Shown here: in pieces, positions 53,660 through 63,194 of the stretch
Layout of the letters: every line of letters starts with the position of its first letter
How positions within the stretch are numbered: the first letter of the stretch is position 1
From: Aliirhizobium wenxiniae
GTDB lineage: Bacteria; Pseudomonadota; Alphaproteobacteria; Rhizobiales; Rhizobiaceae
Assembly: GCF_019511445.1 (NCBI RefSeq)
Contig: NZ_JAEUAN010000005.1
Span: 186,001 to 250,000, forward strand
Direction of reading: 5' to 3'
Length of the DNA stretch: 64,000 nt
Program-made: the position numbers and the translations under genes
The notes under the pieces: model-generated
Databases searched by the model: none
Told to the model about the DNA's origin: nothing
Seen by the model: only the letters and a program-made list of their open reading frames with translations

Positions 53660-55849
53660 ATGACATTTTCTACGCGCGCCGCCTTGACGGCGCTCCTGCT
53701 CGCCTCGGTCGCAGTACCGGCCAGCGCCGAGCAGGTTTTCAACCGTATCGCGTCTTTCCCCGTCGCCCAGAACCTGCCCAAGGGCGAGGACAAGGCGACG
53801 TCGTCGGAAATCATTACCGCGACAGCTGATGGTAACACGCTCATCTATTCCGACGCGCCGGGTGGCACGATCGGCTTCATCGACATCACCGACGCCAGGG
53901 CCCCGAAGGCCGGCGGTTCGATCGCCATCGACGGCGAGCCGAACTCGGTAGCCGCGGCAGGCCCGAAGGTTCTGATCACCATCGACAGGACCGAAGACCT
54001 CACCAAGCCGGCAGGTCAGCTGGGTGTCATCGACATTGCCTCGAAAAAGCTCGAAAACACCTGCGATCTCGGCGGTCAGCCGGATAGCGTTGTTGTGGCT
54101 CCCGATGGCTCGTTTGCCGCCATCGCGATTGAAAACCAGCGTGACGAAGACCTGAACGACGGCGCCTTGCCGCAGCTTCCTGCCGGCGAACTCTTGATCG
54201 TATCGCTGAAGAACGGCGTTCCTGCCTGCGACAGCATCAAGCGTGTTGACGTGACGGGCCTTGCCACCGTTGCCCCGGAAGATCCGGAGCCTGAATTCGT
54301 CAACATCAATGCCAATGGCGAGATCGCCCTGACGCTGCAGGAAAACAATCACGTCATCATTATCGACAGTAAGACCGCCAAGGTCACCGGCCACTTCACC
54401 GCCGGCACGGTTGATCTTGAAGGCGTCGACGCCAAGACTGACGGCTCGCTGAATTTTTCAGGAAAACTCACCGCCGTCCCGCGCGAGCCGGATGCCGTCA
54501 AATGGCTGGGCACCGACCGCCTCGTCATCGCCAATGAAGGCGATTACAAGGGCGGTTCGCGCGGCTTCACCATCTTCGATCGTTCCGGCAAGGTTCTTTT
54601 CGATGCCGGCATGACGCTGGAACACGAAATCGCCCGTCACGGCCATTTCCCGGAAAAGCGCGCCAAGAACAAGGGCATCGAGCCGGAAGGCATGGAAGCC
54701 GCGATCTTCAACGGCCAGCAGTATTTCTTCGTGCTCTCCGAGCGCGGTTCGATGGTTGCCGTCTACAAGGACACCGGCGCCGAGCCTGAACTCGTCCAGT
54801 TGCTGCCGTCCGGCATCTCGCCTGAAGGCGCTGTCGCCATTCCGGGCCGCAACCTGCTTGCCACCGCCAACGAAGCCGATCTCGGCGAAGATGGCAGCGC
54901 CCGTTCGCACGTGATGCTCTATGAGCTGGCGGAAGGCGAAAAGGCCTATCCGACACTCGTCTCCAAGGATCTGGACGGCAAGGTCATCGGCTGGGGTGCT
55001 CTCTCCGGTCTCGTTGGTGACGCGGAAAAGGACGGCACCTTCTACGCCGTATCCGACTCGGTCTACGCTATGCAGCCGTCGATCTTCACCATCGACGCCA
55101 CCAAGAAGCCGGCCGAAATCACCAATGTCCTGCGCATTACCCGCAACGGCCAGCCGGCCCAGAAGCTCGACATCGAGGGCATCGCTCTGGATGGCAAGGG
55201 TGGTTTCTGGCTCGCGTCGGAAGGTGATAGCTCCAAGCTCGTCGGCCACGGCATCTACAACGTCAACGCCAAGGGCGAGATCAAGAGCGAGATCGGTCTT
55301 CCGGCCGAGCTTCTCGCAGGCGAAACCCGCTTCGGTCTCGAAGGCATCACCACGACGGGCGAGGGCGACGACCTGACGCTTTGGATGGCTGTCCAGCGCG
55401 AATGGAAGGACGATCCGAAGGGCCAGACGAAGCTCCTCTCCTACAAGCCGAAGTCGAAGGAATGGGCAGCCGTCCGTTACCCGCTCGAAAAGGCCGAAAA
55501 GGGCTGGGTAGGCCTCTCGGAAATCACCGCCAGCGGTGACCATCTTTATATCGTCGAGCGCGACAACCTGATCGGCGACGCTGCCAAGCTGAAGAAGCTC
55601 TACCGCGTTTCCCTCAATGATCTGAAGCCGGCCAAGCTCGGCGGCGAACTGCCGGTCGTCACCAAGGAAGAAATCCACGACTTCCTTCCCGACCTGAAGA
55701 ACGCCACCAACGGCTATGTTGTCGACAAGCTGGAAGGTTTCGCCTTCGACAAGTCCGGCAAGGCCTTCATGGTCACCGACAATGACGGCGTTGACGACTC
55801 GTCCGGCGAAACCCTGTTCCTGCCGGTCGACCTCAAGGTTACCAACTAA
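53660..55849 (+). CDS. Secreted phytase-like esterase (beta-propeller) protein
   Basis: A 729-residue periplasmic or secreted protein of the esterase-like phytase family. The signal peptide is TFSTRAALTALLLASVAVPA with cleavage after SASA. The N-terminal half is a propeller with NTLIYSDAPGGTIGFIDITD and GEPNSVAAAGPKVLITIDRT. Typical phytase-like blocks follow: GIEPEGMEAAIFNGQQYFFV, then KLDIEGIALDGKGGFWLASE and RFGLEGITTTGEGDDLTLWM, each with the DxEGxA/GxEG pattern that binds calcium in this class. The C-terminus is GKAFMVTDNDGVDDSSGETL. GGAGG lies eight bases before the ATG. Phosphatase activity is inferred from the family. Confidence 0.88.
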   Translation: MTFSTRAALTALLLASVAVPASAEQVFNRIASFPVAQNLPKGEDKATSSEIITATADGNTLIYSDAPGGTIGFIDITDARAPKAGGSIAIDGEPNSVAAAGPKVLITIDRTEDLTKPAGQLGVIDIASKKLENTCDLGGQPDSVVVAPDGSFAAIAIENQRDEDLNDGALPQLPAGELLIVSLKNGVPACDSIKRVDVTGLATVAPEDPEPEFVNINANGEIALTLQENNHVIIIDSKTAKVTGHFTAGTVDLEGVDAKTDGSLNFSGKLTAVPREPDAVKWLGTDRLVIANEGDYKGGSRGFTIFDRSGKVLFDAGMTLEHEIARHGHFPEKRAKNKGIEPEGMEAAIFNGQQYFFVLSERGSMVAVYKDTGAEPELVQLLPSGISPEGAVAIPGRNLLATANEADLGEDGSARSHVMLYELAEGEKAYPTLVSKDLDGKVIGWGALSGLVGDAEKDGTFYAVSDSVYAMQPSIFTIDATKKPAEITNVLRITRNGQPAQKLDIEGIALDGKGGFWLASEGDSSKLVGHGIYNVNAKGEIKSEIGLPAELLAGETRFGLEGITTTGEGDDLTLWMAVQREWKDDPKGQTKLLSYKPKSKEWAAVRYPLEKAEKGWVGLSEITASGDHLYIVERDNLIGDAAKLKKLYRVSLNDLKPAKLGGELPVVTKEEIHDFLPDLKNATNGYVVDKLEGFAFDKSGKAFMVTDNDGVDDSSGETLFLPVDLKVTN

Positions 55850-55872
55850 CAGATCGCCATCTTCAACAGGAA

Positions 55873-55904
55873 AAGGCCGGGTGTTTGCGCACCCGGCCTT
55901 TTTT
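55873..55904 (+). terminator. Rho-independent terminator after the phytase-like gene
   Basis: An 11-bp stem, AAGGCCGGGTG / CACCCGGCCTT, with loop TTTGCG, followed by TTTT. It lies 24 bases after the stop codon. Confidence 0.9.
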
Positions 55905-55961
55905 ATTCGGGGCACCTGACTTAAGTCTGGCGTTCCCGATGTGTTCGCATGAGACGATTCG

Positions 55962-57197
55962 ATGAGTTCCTTCCGCTTCATCCATGCCGCAGACCTGCAT
56001 CTCGGCAGCCCGTTTCAGGGGCTGGCGCTGAAAGATGCCGATCTCGCCGAGCTTTTTGTCGAAGCAAGCCGCAAGGCGTTTACCGCACTGGTCGACGAGG
56101 CGGTCGAACGCAAGGTCGATTTCTTCATCGTCGCCGGCGACGTTTATGATGGCGACTGGAAGGACAACAAGATCGGCCTGTTCTTCAATCGCGAAGTGGC
56201 ACGGCTGGAGCGCGCCGGCATCCCGGTCTTCCTGCTCAAGGGCAACCACGACGCCGAAAGCGTGATTACAAGAACGATCACGCTGCCGAAGAATGTCAGC
56301 GAATTTCCGACCAACAAACCGGGCACGTTCAGGCTCGATCACCTTAAGGTGGCGCTGCACGGCCAGGGCTTCGCCGAACGGGCTGCGAGCGAAAACCTCG
56401 CTCTTTCCTATCCCAGGCCCGAGACCGGGTGGTTCAATATCGGCGTGCTGCATACCTCGCTCACCGGCCGGGAGCCGCATGCGCCCTATGTGCCATGTTC
56501 TGTCGAGGACCTTCGTTCGCGCGGTTATGACTACTGGGCGCTCGGTCACGTCCATGATTTCGAGATCGTGGCGAAAGACCCGCTGGTCGTCTTTCCCGGA
56601 AATCTGCAGGGCCGCTCTATTCGCGAGACCGGCGCAAAGGGCGCCGTGCTCGTCACGGTCGAGGATGGCCGCATCAGCTATGAGCGCCTGATCACCGATA
56701 GCGCCCGCTTTGCCGAGCTTCCGGTCGCAGCCGAAATCGACGATACGCCCGCCGTCCTGCTGCGCCGTATCGAAGACGCACTCGACCCGCTGGTCGAGGC
56801 CATGGAGGGGCGTCCGCTCGCACTGCGCGTCCGCGTCTCCGGAAAATCGCGTCACCGCAACGAGGTCCTGGCAAGGGTCGAGGATTTTCGCGACGAAGTG
56901 CAGGCCGCCTGCCATCGCGGCCATGGCGATATCTGGCTGGAAAAGCTCGATCTGAGGCTTGAGGCCGACAGCAGTGCTGCCGAACACGCACCCGGAACTC
57001 TTGGGCTGGATGGGTTGTTGACTATGGACGGCTTTGCCCCCGAACTTCTGGAGGAGGCCGCCGCGCGCGTTGCGGAAATCGCCGCAAGACTGCCCGGCGG
57101 CAGCGGAGCAGGCAGCCTGCCGCTTGGCGATGATATCGATGTGCTGCTTGCCGAAGCGCGTGATCTTCTCCTTTCCCGCGCGGCGGAGGCCGGCTGA
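55962..57197 (+). CDS. DNA repair exonuclease, YhaO/SbcD-like metallophosphatase
   Basis: A calcineurin-type nuclease of 411 residues. The five metal motifs are complete: DLHLGSP, GDVYDG, KGNHDAES, then HTSLTG and GHVHDFE. These are the SbcD/Mre11 pattern. After about residue 280 a capping region follows (LLRRIEDALDPLVEAMEGRP). It is followed after two bases by the ATPase gene at 57200, the normal YhaO-YhaN pair, related to SbcD-SbcC. The pair probably acts in double-strand-break or stalled-fork repair. In Rhizobiales this locus usually occurs beside core genes. Confidence 0.92.
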   Translation: MSSFRFIHAADLHLGSPFQGLALKDADLAELFVEASRKAFTALVDEAVERKVDFFIVAGDVYDGDWKDNKIGLFFNREVARLERAGIPVFLLKGNHDAESVITRTITLPKNVSEFPTNKPGTFRLDHLKVALHGQGFAERAASENLALSYPRPETGWFNIGVLHTSLTGREPHAPYVPCSVEDLRSRGYDYWALGHVHDFEIVAKDPLVVFPGNLQGRSIRETGAKGAVLVTVEDGRISYERLITDSARFAELPVAAEIDDTPAVLLRRIEDALDPLVEAMEGRPLALRVRVSGKSRHRNEVLARVEDFRDEVQAACHRGHGDIWLEKLDLRLEADSSAAEHAPGTLGLDGLLTMDGFAPELLEEAAARVAEIAARLPGGSGAGSLPLGDDIDVLLAEARDLLLSRAAEAG

Positions 57198-57199
57198 CT

Positions 57200-60100
57200 A
57201 TGCGTTTTGATCGTCTCGACATTTTGCGTTACGGCGCGCTCACCGATCGCCGTCTCGTCTTTCGGCCGGACGCGAAGCTTCACATCGTCTACGGGCCGAA
57301 CGAGGCCGGCAAATCGTCGGCGCTCTCGGCAATCTCCGATCTTCTCTTCGGTTTTCCCGAACGCTCTGCCTATGGTTTTATGCACGATGCCGGCGTCCTG
57401 CGTGTCGGCGCCGGGCTGACGGCGAAGGACGGGCAGTCTCTGTCCTTCCGCCGCCGCAAGGGGCGCAAGAACACGCTGCTCGCTGACAGCGAGGCAGAGG
57501 GAAATTTGCCGGATGACGCTCTCTCCCCGTTCATGGGCAACCTCTCCCGCGATGTTTTCGAGCGCGCTTTCGGCCTGAATTCGGATAAGCTGCGTGCCGG
57601 CGGAGAGACCATGCTGAAAAGCGGCGGCGAGATCGGCAGCCTCCTGTTTTCCGCCGCCTCCGGTCTGACGGGCCTGTCCAATCTGCGCAAGTCGCTGGAA
57701 GCAGGCGCTGACGCCATCTATTCCCCGCGCCGGTCGAAGGACCGTAGTTTCTACCAGGCACTCGATGCACATGATGCAGCCCGCAAGGCCGAGCGGGAAA
57801 ACGAGCTGAAGGCGGGTGACTGGAAGAACCTTCTGAAGGAAGAAGCCGAACTTGCCGCGGAAATCCAGACGCTGCAGCATGGGCGTGAGGAGACCAAACG
57901 CGGGCTCGATCGCCTGCGCCGGCAGATGGCGCTGGAACCGCTATTGCGCGAGCTGGACCGCGAGCGTGCGCTTCTTGCGCAACATGAGGCCCTTTCCGAC
58001 CTTCCGGATGGTTTTGAAGAAAAACTTTCAGCCACACTCGATGCTCTGCGCAAGAACGCAGACGCGCTCACCGCATCCGATAATGCGATTGCAAGGCTGC
58101 GTGACGAAATCGCGGCGATAACCGTGGACGACGCGCTGCTCGCGTCCGCGCCCGAAATCCTTGCCGCCTATGGCCGCAGTGGCGTTTATCTGAAGGCCAG
58201 GCAGGACATCGCGCGCGTGCGCGGTGAAGTCGAGGATTTCGACCAGAAGCTGCTTCAGGCCTCCCGTCGTCTGGGCTTCAAGGAGTTTTCCGACCTTGAG
58301 AAGATGCAGCCGTCTGATTCCGATCTGGTACGTCTTCGCCAGCTGGTCGAAGAAGGGGGGGAACTCGGCCGCGAGATGCGTCAGCTTCGCAAACGGATCG
58401 ACGAGGAAGCCGATGCGCTGCGCAAACTCGAAGCCGATGCGCCGGTCACTCGTATCGTCGATCCCAAGCCCCTGAGTGACCAGCTTGCGGCCTTGCGACC
58501 CGAGATCGAGGAGCTGGCTAATCTCGAAACATTGAAGATCCGTGCTGCCCGCGCAAGAAGCGATCTCGATGCCGCTGCTGCGCGCCTTGACCCTCCGGTT
58601 CGGGATCTGGACCTTCTTCTTGCCGTCCCACTTCCCGACATGGAGACGCTTGCCCATCACCGTCGCCTGATCGAGACAGCGAGACAGGAAAGCGCGCAGG
58701 CCTTGCAGAAGCTCGCAGCGCTGAAAGCCGATGCGGATGAGCTTCAGGATCAGGTGGTGCTTCTGGAAGGCGAGGGGAGGATAGTTTCGCGGGAGACGAT
58801 CGAGCTTGCGCGCCAGGAACGTGACGGTCTGATCGATACTTTGGCCTTCAAGCCTTCCGATGCCGCTTTGCAGACCGCAAGATCTGCTGTTCAGGAGGCG
58901 GATCGACTGGCCGATATGGCGCTTTCCGACGCGGAACGCGTCTCTCGCCACGCGCAGCTGAGATTGCAGCAACGCAAGAAGGCCGACGCAATCACCGTAG
59001 CAGAGGGAGCAGCAAAACAAGCCTCCATCGCCGCATCCGATGCCGTGACAGAATTCGAGGATCTGTTCCATTCTGTCCCGGTAACACCGGGCGCGCCTGA
59101 GCGCATGATCGAATGGCGTCGTGCCGTTGAGGGATTGGCAGCGCTTTCCTCCGCTCTGAATGCGGCCGATGATGAATATGAAGTGCTGCGGTCCAGAGAA
59201 GAAACACTGCGCCCGGCATTGGCCGCACTGGCCGATGCCACCGGGGCATCCTCCGGTGTCCTGCCGCCAAGAAGCCTGGCGCGGGAAATCTCCGCGCGTC
59301 TGGAGGAAATTACCCGCCAGTGGAGCGAGGGACGCACGATCGAGCGGATGCGCGACACCGCAAGCCTGACGCTCAAACGGCTGGAAACGGACGAGGCCGA
59401 TCTGCGCAACAAGGCTGATCTGTGGCGCTCAGGTTTTGCCGCTGCATCTTCGTCCGCGGGGCTGCCCGAAGATGCGACGATCGAGATGGCGAATGCGGCG
59501 CTCGATATTTGGCGCACCTTGCCGGATCTTTTGTCCGAACGGGAAAATCGTGATCGCCGTGTTCGCGGCATGGCCCGTGACATGGAAGGCTTCGAAGTTG
59601 AAATCATCACGTTTTGCCGATCGCTGGCACCCGATCTCCTGTCGATCCCGGCCGATGTGGCAGGCGGCCTCCTGAACGACCGGGTCACCAAGGCGCGCGC
59701 GGCGGACAACCAGCGCTCGACATTGACGACGGCGCTGGAGAGAAACGAGCTTTCCCACACCCATCATGTCGCGGAGGCCGCCAGGCTCAGCGCTGAGCGA
59801 ACCGAACTGGCAACGGCCGCGACGGTTCAGCCGGATCGTCTCGAGGCCGTCCTTGCGGCGCTTGTCGAGCGCAGAAGGCTTGTTGCCAACGAGAGCCAGT
59901 GCCGTGACAGGTTCATCCAGCAGGCGGACGGTCTGGAGGAAGAGGCCGTGCGGACCGCCTTGGTCGGTTTCGACAGGATATCCGCCGGCGTCGAAATCGA
60001 ACGGCTGGAGGCGGAAGACAGCCGACAGATCAATCGTCTTGCCGATCTGCGTGCGGCGGAAGCCGACAATCTGCGCCGCAGGCAGGAGCTGGAGAAAGGC

Positions 60101-60652
60101 ACGGGTGCGGAACGCGCCGTCTTCGAAAAACTGGCGGCCGAACAGGAAGCGAAGGACCTCGCGCGTCGCTGGGTGGTGCTGAAGCTCGCCGGTGCAATGC
60201 TCGGTCATTCGATGGAGGCTTACCGCGAACGTCAGGCCGATCCCGTCATGACGCGCGCGGGCGAGGTTTTCTCCCAGCTGACGGGAAATCGGTTTGCCCG
60301 TCTTCTGCAGGTCTATGACGACAACGACGATCTGCAACTCGCCGTCGAACGGAAGACGGGCGAGCAGGTGCCGCTTTCCGGATTGAGCGAGGGAACCGGC
60401 GATCAGCTTTATCTCGCGCTTCGACTGGCCTTCCTTGAGGATTATTGCCGCCGTAACGAACCGGCGCCGCTGGTGCTGGACGATATCTTCCAGACATTCG
60501 ACGACGAGCGCACCGCAGCCGGGCTTCGCACGCTGGCCGCGTCAAGCGGTGCCTTCCAGTCGATCCTCTTTACCCACCAGATGAGCCTGCTTGACGCCGC
60601 TGAGCGCGAACTGGGTGACGATGTCGATCTAGTCCGCCTGGATCGGGCGTGA
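57200..60652 (+). CDS. YhaN-like AAA ATPase (SbcC/Rad50-type)
   Basis: An 1150-residue SMC-like ATPase. The N-terminal lobe has Walker A in IVYGPNEAGKSSALSAISDL. The middle (about 190-950) is a set of long coiled coils rich in Ala, Glu, Arg and Leu, but with no CxxC zinc hook visible at the centre, as in YhaN proteins. The C-terminal lobe carries the signature PLSGLSEGTGDQLYLALRLA and Walker B PLVLDDIFQTFDDERTA. It is coupled to the nuclease gene upstream. Its end overlaps the end of the convergent DUF6030 gene by 24 bases. The start MRFDRLDILRYG is the family N-terminus. Confidence 0.93.
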   Translation: MRFDRLDILRYGALTDRRLVFRPDAKLHIVYGPNEAGKSSALSAISDLLFGFPERSAYGFMHDAGVLRVGAGLTAKDGQSLSFRRRKGRKNTLLADSEAEGNLPDDALSPFMGNLSRDVFERAFGLNSDKLRAGGETMLKSGGEIGSLLFSAASGLTGLSNLRKSLEAGADAIYSPRRSKDRSFYQALDAHDAARKAERENELKAGDWKNLLKEEAELAAEIQTLQHGREETKRGLDRLRRQMALEPLLRELDRERALLAQHEALSDLPDGFEEKLSATLDALRKNADALTASDNAIARLRDEIAAITVDDALLASAPEILAAYGRSGVYLKARQDIARVRGEVEDFDQKLLQASRRLGFKEFSDLEKMQPSDSDLVRLRQLVEEGGELGREMRQLRKRIDEEADALRKLEADAPVTRIVDPKPLSDQLAALRPEIEELANLETLKIRAARARSDLDAAAARLDPPVRDLDLLLAVPLPDMETLAHHRRLIETARQESAQALQKLAALKADADELQDQVVLLEGEGRIVSRETIELARQERDGLIDTLAFKPSDAALQTARSAVQEADRLADMALSDAERVSRHAQLRLQQRKKADAITVAEGAAKQASIAASDAVTEFEDLFHSVPVTPGAPERMIEWRRAVEGLAALSSALNAADDEYEVLRSREETLRPALAALADATGASSGVLPPRSLAREISARLEEITRQWSEGRTIERMRDTASLTLKRLETDEADLRNKADLWRSGFAAASSSAGLPEDATIEMANAALDIWRTLPDLLSERENRDRRVRGMARDMEGFEVEIITFCRSLAPDLLSIPADVAGGLLNDRVTKARAADNQRSTLTTALERNELSHTHHVAEAARLSAERTELATAATVQPDRLEAVLAALVERRRLVANESQCRDRFIQQADGLEEEAVRTALVGFDRISAGVEIERLEAEDSRQINRLADLRAAEADNLRRRQELEKGTGAERAVFEKLAAEQEAKDLARRWVVLKLAGAMLGHSMEAYRERQADPVMTRAGEVFSQLTGNRFARLLQVYDDNDDLQLAVERKTGEQVPLSGLSEGTGDQLYLALRLAFLEDYCRRNEPAPLVLDDIFQTFDDERTAAGLRTLAASSGAFQSILFTHQMSLLDAAERELGDDVDLVRLDRA

Positions 60653-61477
60653 CAAGCGAGGCTTCGGCAGCGGCAGGCATTCGAGCATGATCGGTGCGGT
60701 CGAGGATTGCATCGGATATCCGCGTGAGATCGGTATAGGTCCGCTGCAGGCTGAGATCTGAGGAATTTGCGTGATCAGCAGGTTGGATCGACGATCGTCG
60801 TCTCTCTCTCGATCGTAGCTGATACGATACCCTTCCAGTCTCGATGAGAAGGTGTCGCCGGCCCGAATTCTATCATTGAGATAGCGCCGGTTTTCCGGTG
60901 TCAGTTCCAGGCCGAAACGATCTAAGGAATTGGCGACCAGCCGGAACATTTCTTCGTCCTGCCGTGGATCGAGCAGGCTGAGCTTGAGGCGGAACGTGCG
61001 GAAGGTGCTGGACGATGTTCCTTTGATCTGGGCGAAAAGCACGGAGGGTTCCGCCGTCGTTCCTAGCTCCTTCGAAAACAGGCATTCCCATTCTCCGCCG
61101 GCGGCCTGGAAATTCGCAGCAGGGCCATCCTCCCCGAGCCGCTCGCACCGCTCATGCGAAGTCAGGCGGGGGAGAACGCGGAATCGGTCGTAACGACCGA
61201 CTGCGGGATCGATGAGTCGGGGCGGCGCATCGACAACGCGTGTCATTCGCCGCGCGCGCAAAGCGGGCGGCGGCGCAGCGGCGAAAGGTCGCGCGAGGTA
61301 TTCTTCCACCCCGAGCCATTCCGCAAGCCGACGGTAATTGCGTCCGTCATTGACCATAAGAACGATAGCAACAAGCAGCGTGAGGCCGAGAAGCAGCAGA
61401 ACGCCGAACGCCTTTGCTGCACGCCGCCGTCTTCGGTGGCGCATCAGAGGCGTCAGAAGTTCCGCCTTGTCCGCCAA
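60629..61477 (-). CDS. DUF6030 family membrane protein
   Basis: A 282-residue protein. A basic cytosolic start, LMRHRRRRRAAK, precedes one membrane helix (AFGVLLLLGLTLLVAIVLMV). The rest is periplasmic: VDAPPRLIDPAVGRYDRFRV, SHERCERLGEDGPAANFQAA, GGEWECLFSKELGTTAEPSV, and FAQIKGTSSSTFRTFRLKLS. The two Cys (HERCERLG and EWECLF) are set for a disulfide. This is the pattern of a rhizobial family often next to exopolysaccharide genes. Here it is divergent from the exporter at 61823, so a role in surface polysaccharide is possible but unproven. Confidence 0.78.
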   Translation of the reverse strand: MADKAELLTPLMRHRRRRRAAKAFGVLLLLGLTLLVAIVLMVNDGRNYRRLAEWLGVEEYLARPFAAAPPPALRARRMTRVVDAPPRLIDPAVGRYDRFRVLPRLTSHERCERLGEDGPAANFQAAGGEWECLFSKELGTTAEPSVLFAQIKGTSSSTFRTFRLKLSLLDPRQDEEMFRLVANSLDRFGLELTPENRRYLNDRIRAGDTFSSRLEGYRISYDRERDDDRRSNLLITQIPQISACSGPIPISRGYPMQSSTAPIMLECLPLPKPRLSRPIQAD

Positions 61478-61822
61478 GGAGATTGCTCCGTTTCAGGTTC
61501 AAATGCCGACAAGCTTTGGCATATCCGGCAAGCCCGTGTCCAAGTGTGTTTAGCGGCAATGGTGAACGGAAAGCGACCATTCCGACATCACCGCGCGGCT
61601 TCCGAGCGCCCGTTAACCACGTTAATTAGTAGGCATTTAAGTTAACTTTTTTAGTTTCGCTTCTGAGTACCAGTTCGCTGGTGACTATGGCCTTAAAACC
61701 GCACCAGGTTTTATTTTCCGGGGAGCCCAAGCCATGAAGCTTGTCGTTCGTCGTCCGGTGTGCTTTCAAGGACGTGAAATTCTGGATCAAGCGGGGCAAG
61801 TCAGCGCTCGCACGATCCTGGC
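61478..61822. other. Divergent control region before the exporter gene
   Basis: It contains three GTTAA elements (61612, 61621 and 61641), the last in the palindrome AGTTAACT, followed by an AT-rich stretch and the Shine-Dalgarno-like GGGGAG at 61719 before ATG 61734 of a short leader frame, listed separately. The GTTAA cluster is a candidate binding area for a regulator of the exporter gene. Confidence 0.45.
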
Positions 61823-61850
61823 TTGGAGTATCGAGATTTGGTTCGAGTGA
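61734..61850 (+). CDS. Short leader reading frame overlapping the exporter gene
   Basis: ATG 61734, with GGGGAG nine bases upstream, opens a 38-residue frame (MKLVVRRPVCFQGREILDQA, then GQVSARTILAWSIEIWFE). It ends in TGA at 61848-61850, which overlaps a GTG of the exporter frame as GTGA. It could be a regulatory leader peptide that couples translation to the exporter, or the true N-terminal part separated by a frameshift. No homologue is recognised. Confidence 0.4.
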   Translation: MKLVVRRPVCFQGREILDQAGQVSARTILAWSIEIWFE

Positions 61851-63016
61851 CTGCGATCGTTCTTTGTGCTGCCCTGGCGGGATGTCAGGCGGTTCCGGGG
61901 GAAGGGCCTCTGGCCTCCGCGATTAACGAGGACGCTGGTCGGTCTCCGGCCGAGATCGGCCGTGTAAACGCCGCGGTTTTCGATATTGTCGACGTTGATA
62001 ATCACACTGCAAGACTGGTGTCGGACTATGTTTCGACCGCACTGAAGCGCCGATTCGGCATTGGCGGCGGTGCAGGCAGGGCGGTGATCGGTATCGGTGA
62101 CCAGTTGAAGGTCACGATCTTCGAAGCCGGTGCCGATGGCCTGTTCTCGACCACCGATAGCAAGCAGGCCGCGATTGATGTCGTCGTGCAACCGGACGGT
62201 ACCGCTGCTATCCCTTATGTCGGTACCGTGCGATTCGCCGGTCGCACACTTGAGCAGGCCCGCCAGGAAATCCTGTCTTCTCTCAAGAGCAAGGCCGTCG
62301 AGCCGGATGTCATCATTGCCATGGGCGATACGCCGTCGCGCTCGGTCACCGTTGCCGGTGCTGTCAATAAATCGGCGCAGATCCCGCTCAACCTGAATGG
62401 CGAGCAGATTTCCGATGTCATCGCCAAGGCTGGTGGGCCGACCGCTCAGCCCTATGAGACCTATGTCACGCTCGTTCGCGGCAAGCGCACGGGTACGGCG
62501 CTGATGAAGTCGATCATCGAGAACCCGTCTGAAAACATTTATGTCCAGCCTGGCGACCAGATTTTCGTAACCCAGGATCCACGCACCTTCACGCTGCTTG
62601 GAGCCGTCAAGAGCAATTCGCGGATCGCATTCGGCGCCAACGATCTGAACCTTCTCGAAGCGGTTGCGCTCGGCCGAGGCGGCAATGACGAGGCCGTCAA
62701 TGCGAAAGGCTTCTTCCTGTTCCGTTACGAGGATCCAGAAGTGGTCCTCGGGCTTCTGGGCCAGCGCCGGTTCGATGAACTCACGCGCAAGGGCATGCAG
62801 CCGGACAAGAATGGCCGCTATCCGATCGTCTACAGGTTCGACATGAGCCGGCCTGACAGCATGCTCGTCGGCCAGACCTTCCCCGTGAAAAGCCGTGACG
62901 TGATCTATGCATCGCGCCATCCGGCTGTCGACCTGACCAAGTTCCTGCGCGTCATTGGCACGCCTGTCGGGATCGCCGTTCAGGGCGCCGCGATTTCCAA
63001 CAATCTGAGTGACTAA
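61823..63016 (+). CDS. Polysaccharide export lipoprotein (Wza/RkpU-like)
   Basis: An outer membrane export protein of about 397 residues. The signal part RVTAIVLCAALAGC holds a lipobox ending at Cys 21. The poly-export domain is IGIGDQLKVTIFEAGADGLF with VQPDGTAAIPYVGTVRFAGR, followed by two SLBB-type repeats (SVTVAGAVNKSAQIPLNLNG and FTLLGAVKSNSRIAFGANDL). The start is uncertain: TTG 61823 gives a normal signal peptide but has no ribosome-binding site, whereas GTG 61847 overlaps the stop of the leader frame (GTGA) but lacks a charged n-region. It is longer than the other Wza here (17655-18245). The PKS gene follows 180 bases later, recalling rkpU-rkpA of Sinorhizobium. Confidence 0.85.
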   Translation: MEYRDLVRVTAIVLCAALAGCQAVPGEGPLASAINEDAGRSPAEIGRVNAAVFDIVDVDNHTARLVSDYVSTALKRRFGIGGGAGRAVIGIGDQLKVTIFEAGADGLFSTTDSKQAAIDVVVQPDGTAAIPYVGTVRFAGRTLEQARQEILSSLKSKAVEPDVIIAMGDTPSRSVTVAGAVNKSAQIPLNLNGEQISDVIAKAGGPTAQPYETYVTLVRGKRTGTALMKSIIENPSENIYVQPGDQIFVTQDPRTFTLLGAVKSNSRIAFGANDLNLLEAVALGRGGNDEAVNAKGFFLFRYEDPEVVLGLLGQRRFDELTRKGMQPDKNGRYPIVYRFDMSRPDSMLVGQTFPVKSRDVIYASRHPAVDLTKFLRVIGTPVGIAVQGAAISNNLSD

Positions 63017-63194
63017 CCGCAAGGCCGGGCGTATATGCACCTGCATCATTGATTGTAATAATCCTGGATTGTCATCTGGAAGTAGTGGTTCGTTCTGCTT
63101 TTCTCGTGACAACTAGGGGCAAGTATGTTGTTAAAGTCGATGTCGGCTTAAATCTGCATCAGCTACTATAGCTGTGATGAACATAAGAGTGACG

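Noticed and set aside
54458..55981. A 507-codon open frame antisense to the phytase-like gene
   Set aside because: Same cause as for lon; it has no signal, domain or ribosome-binding site.
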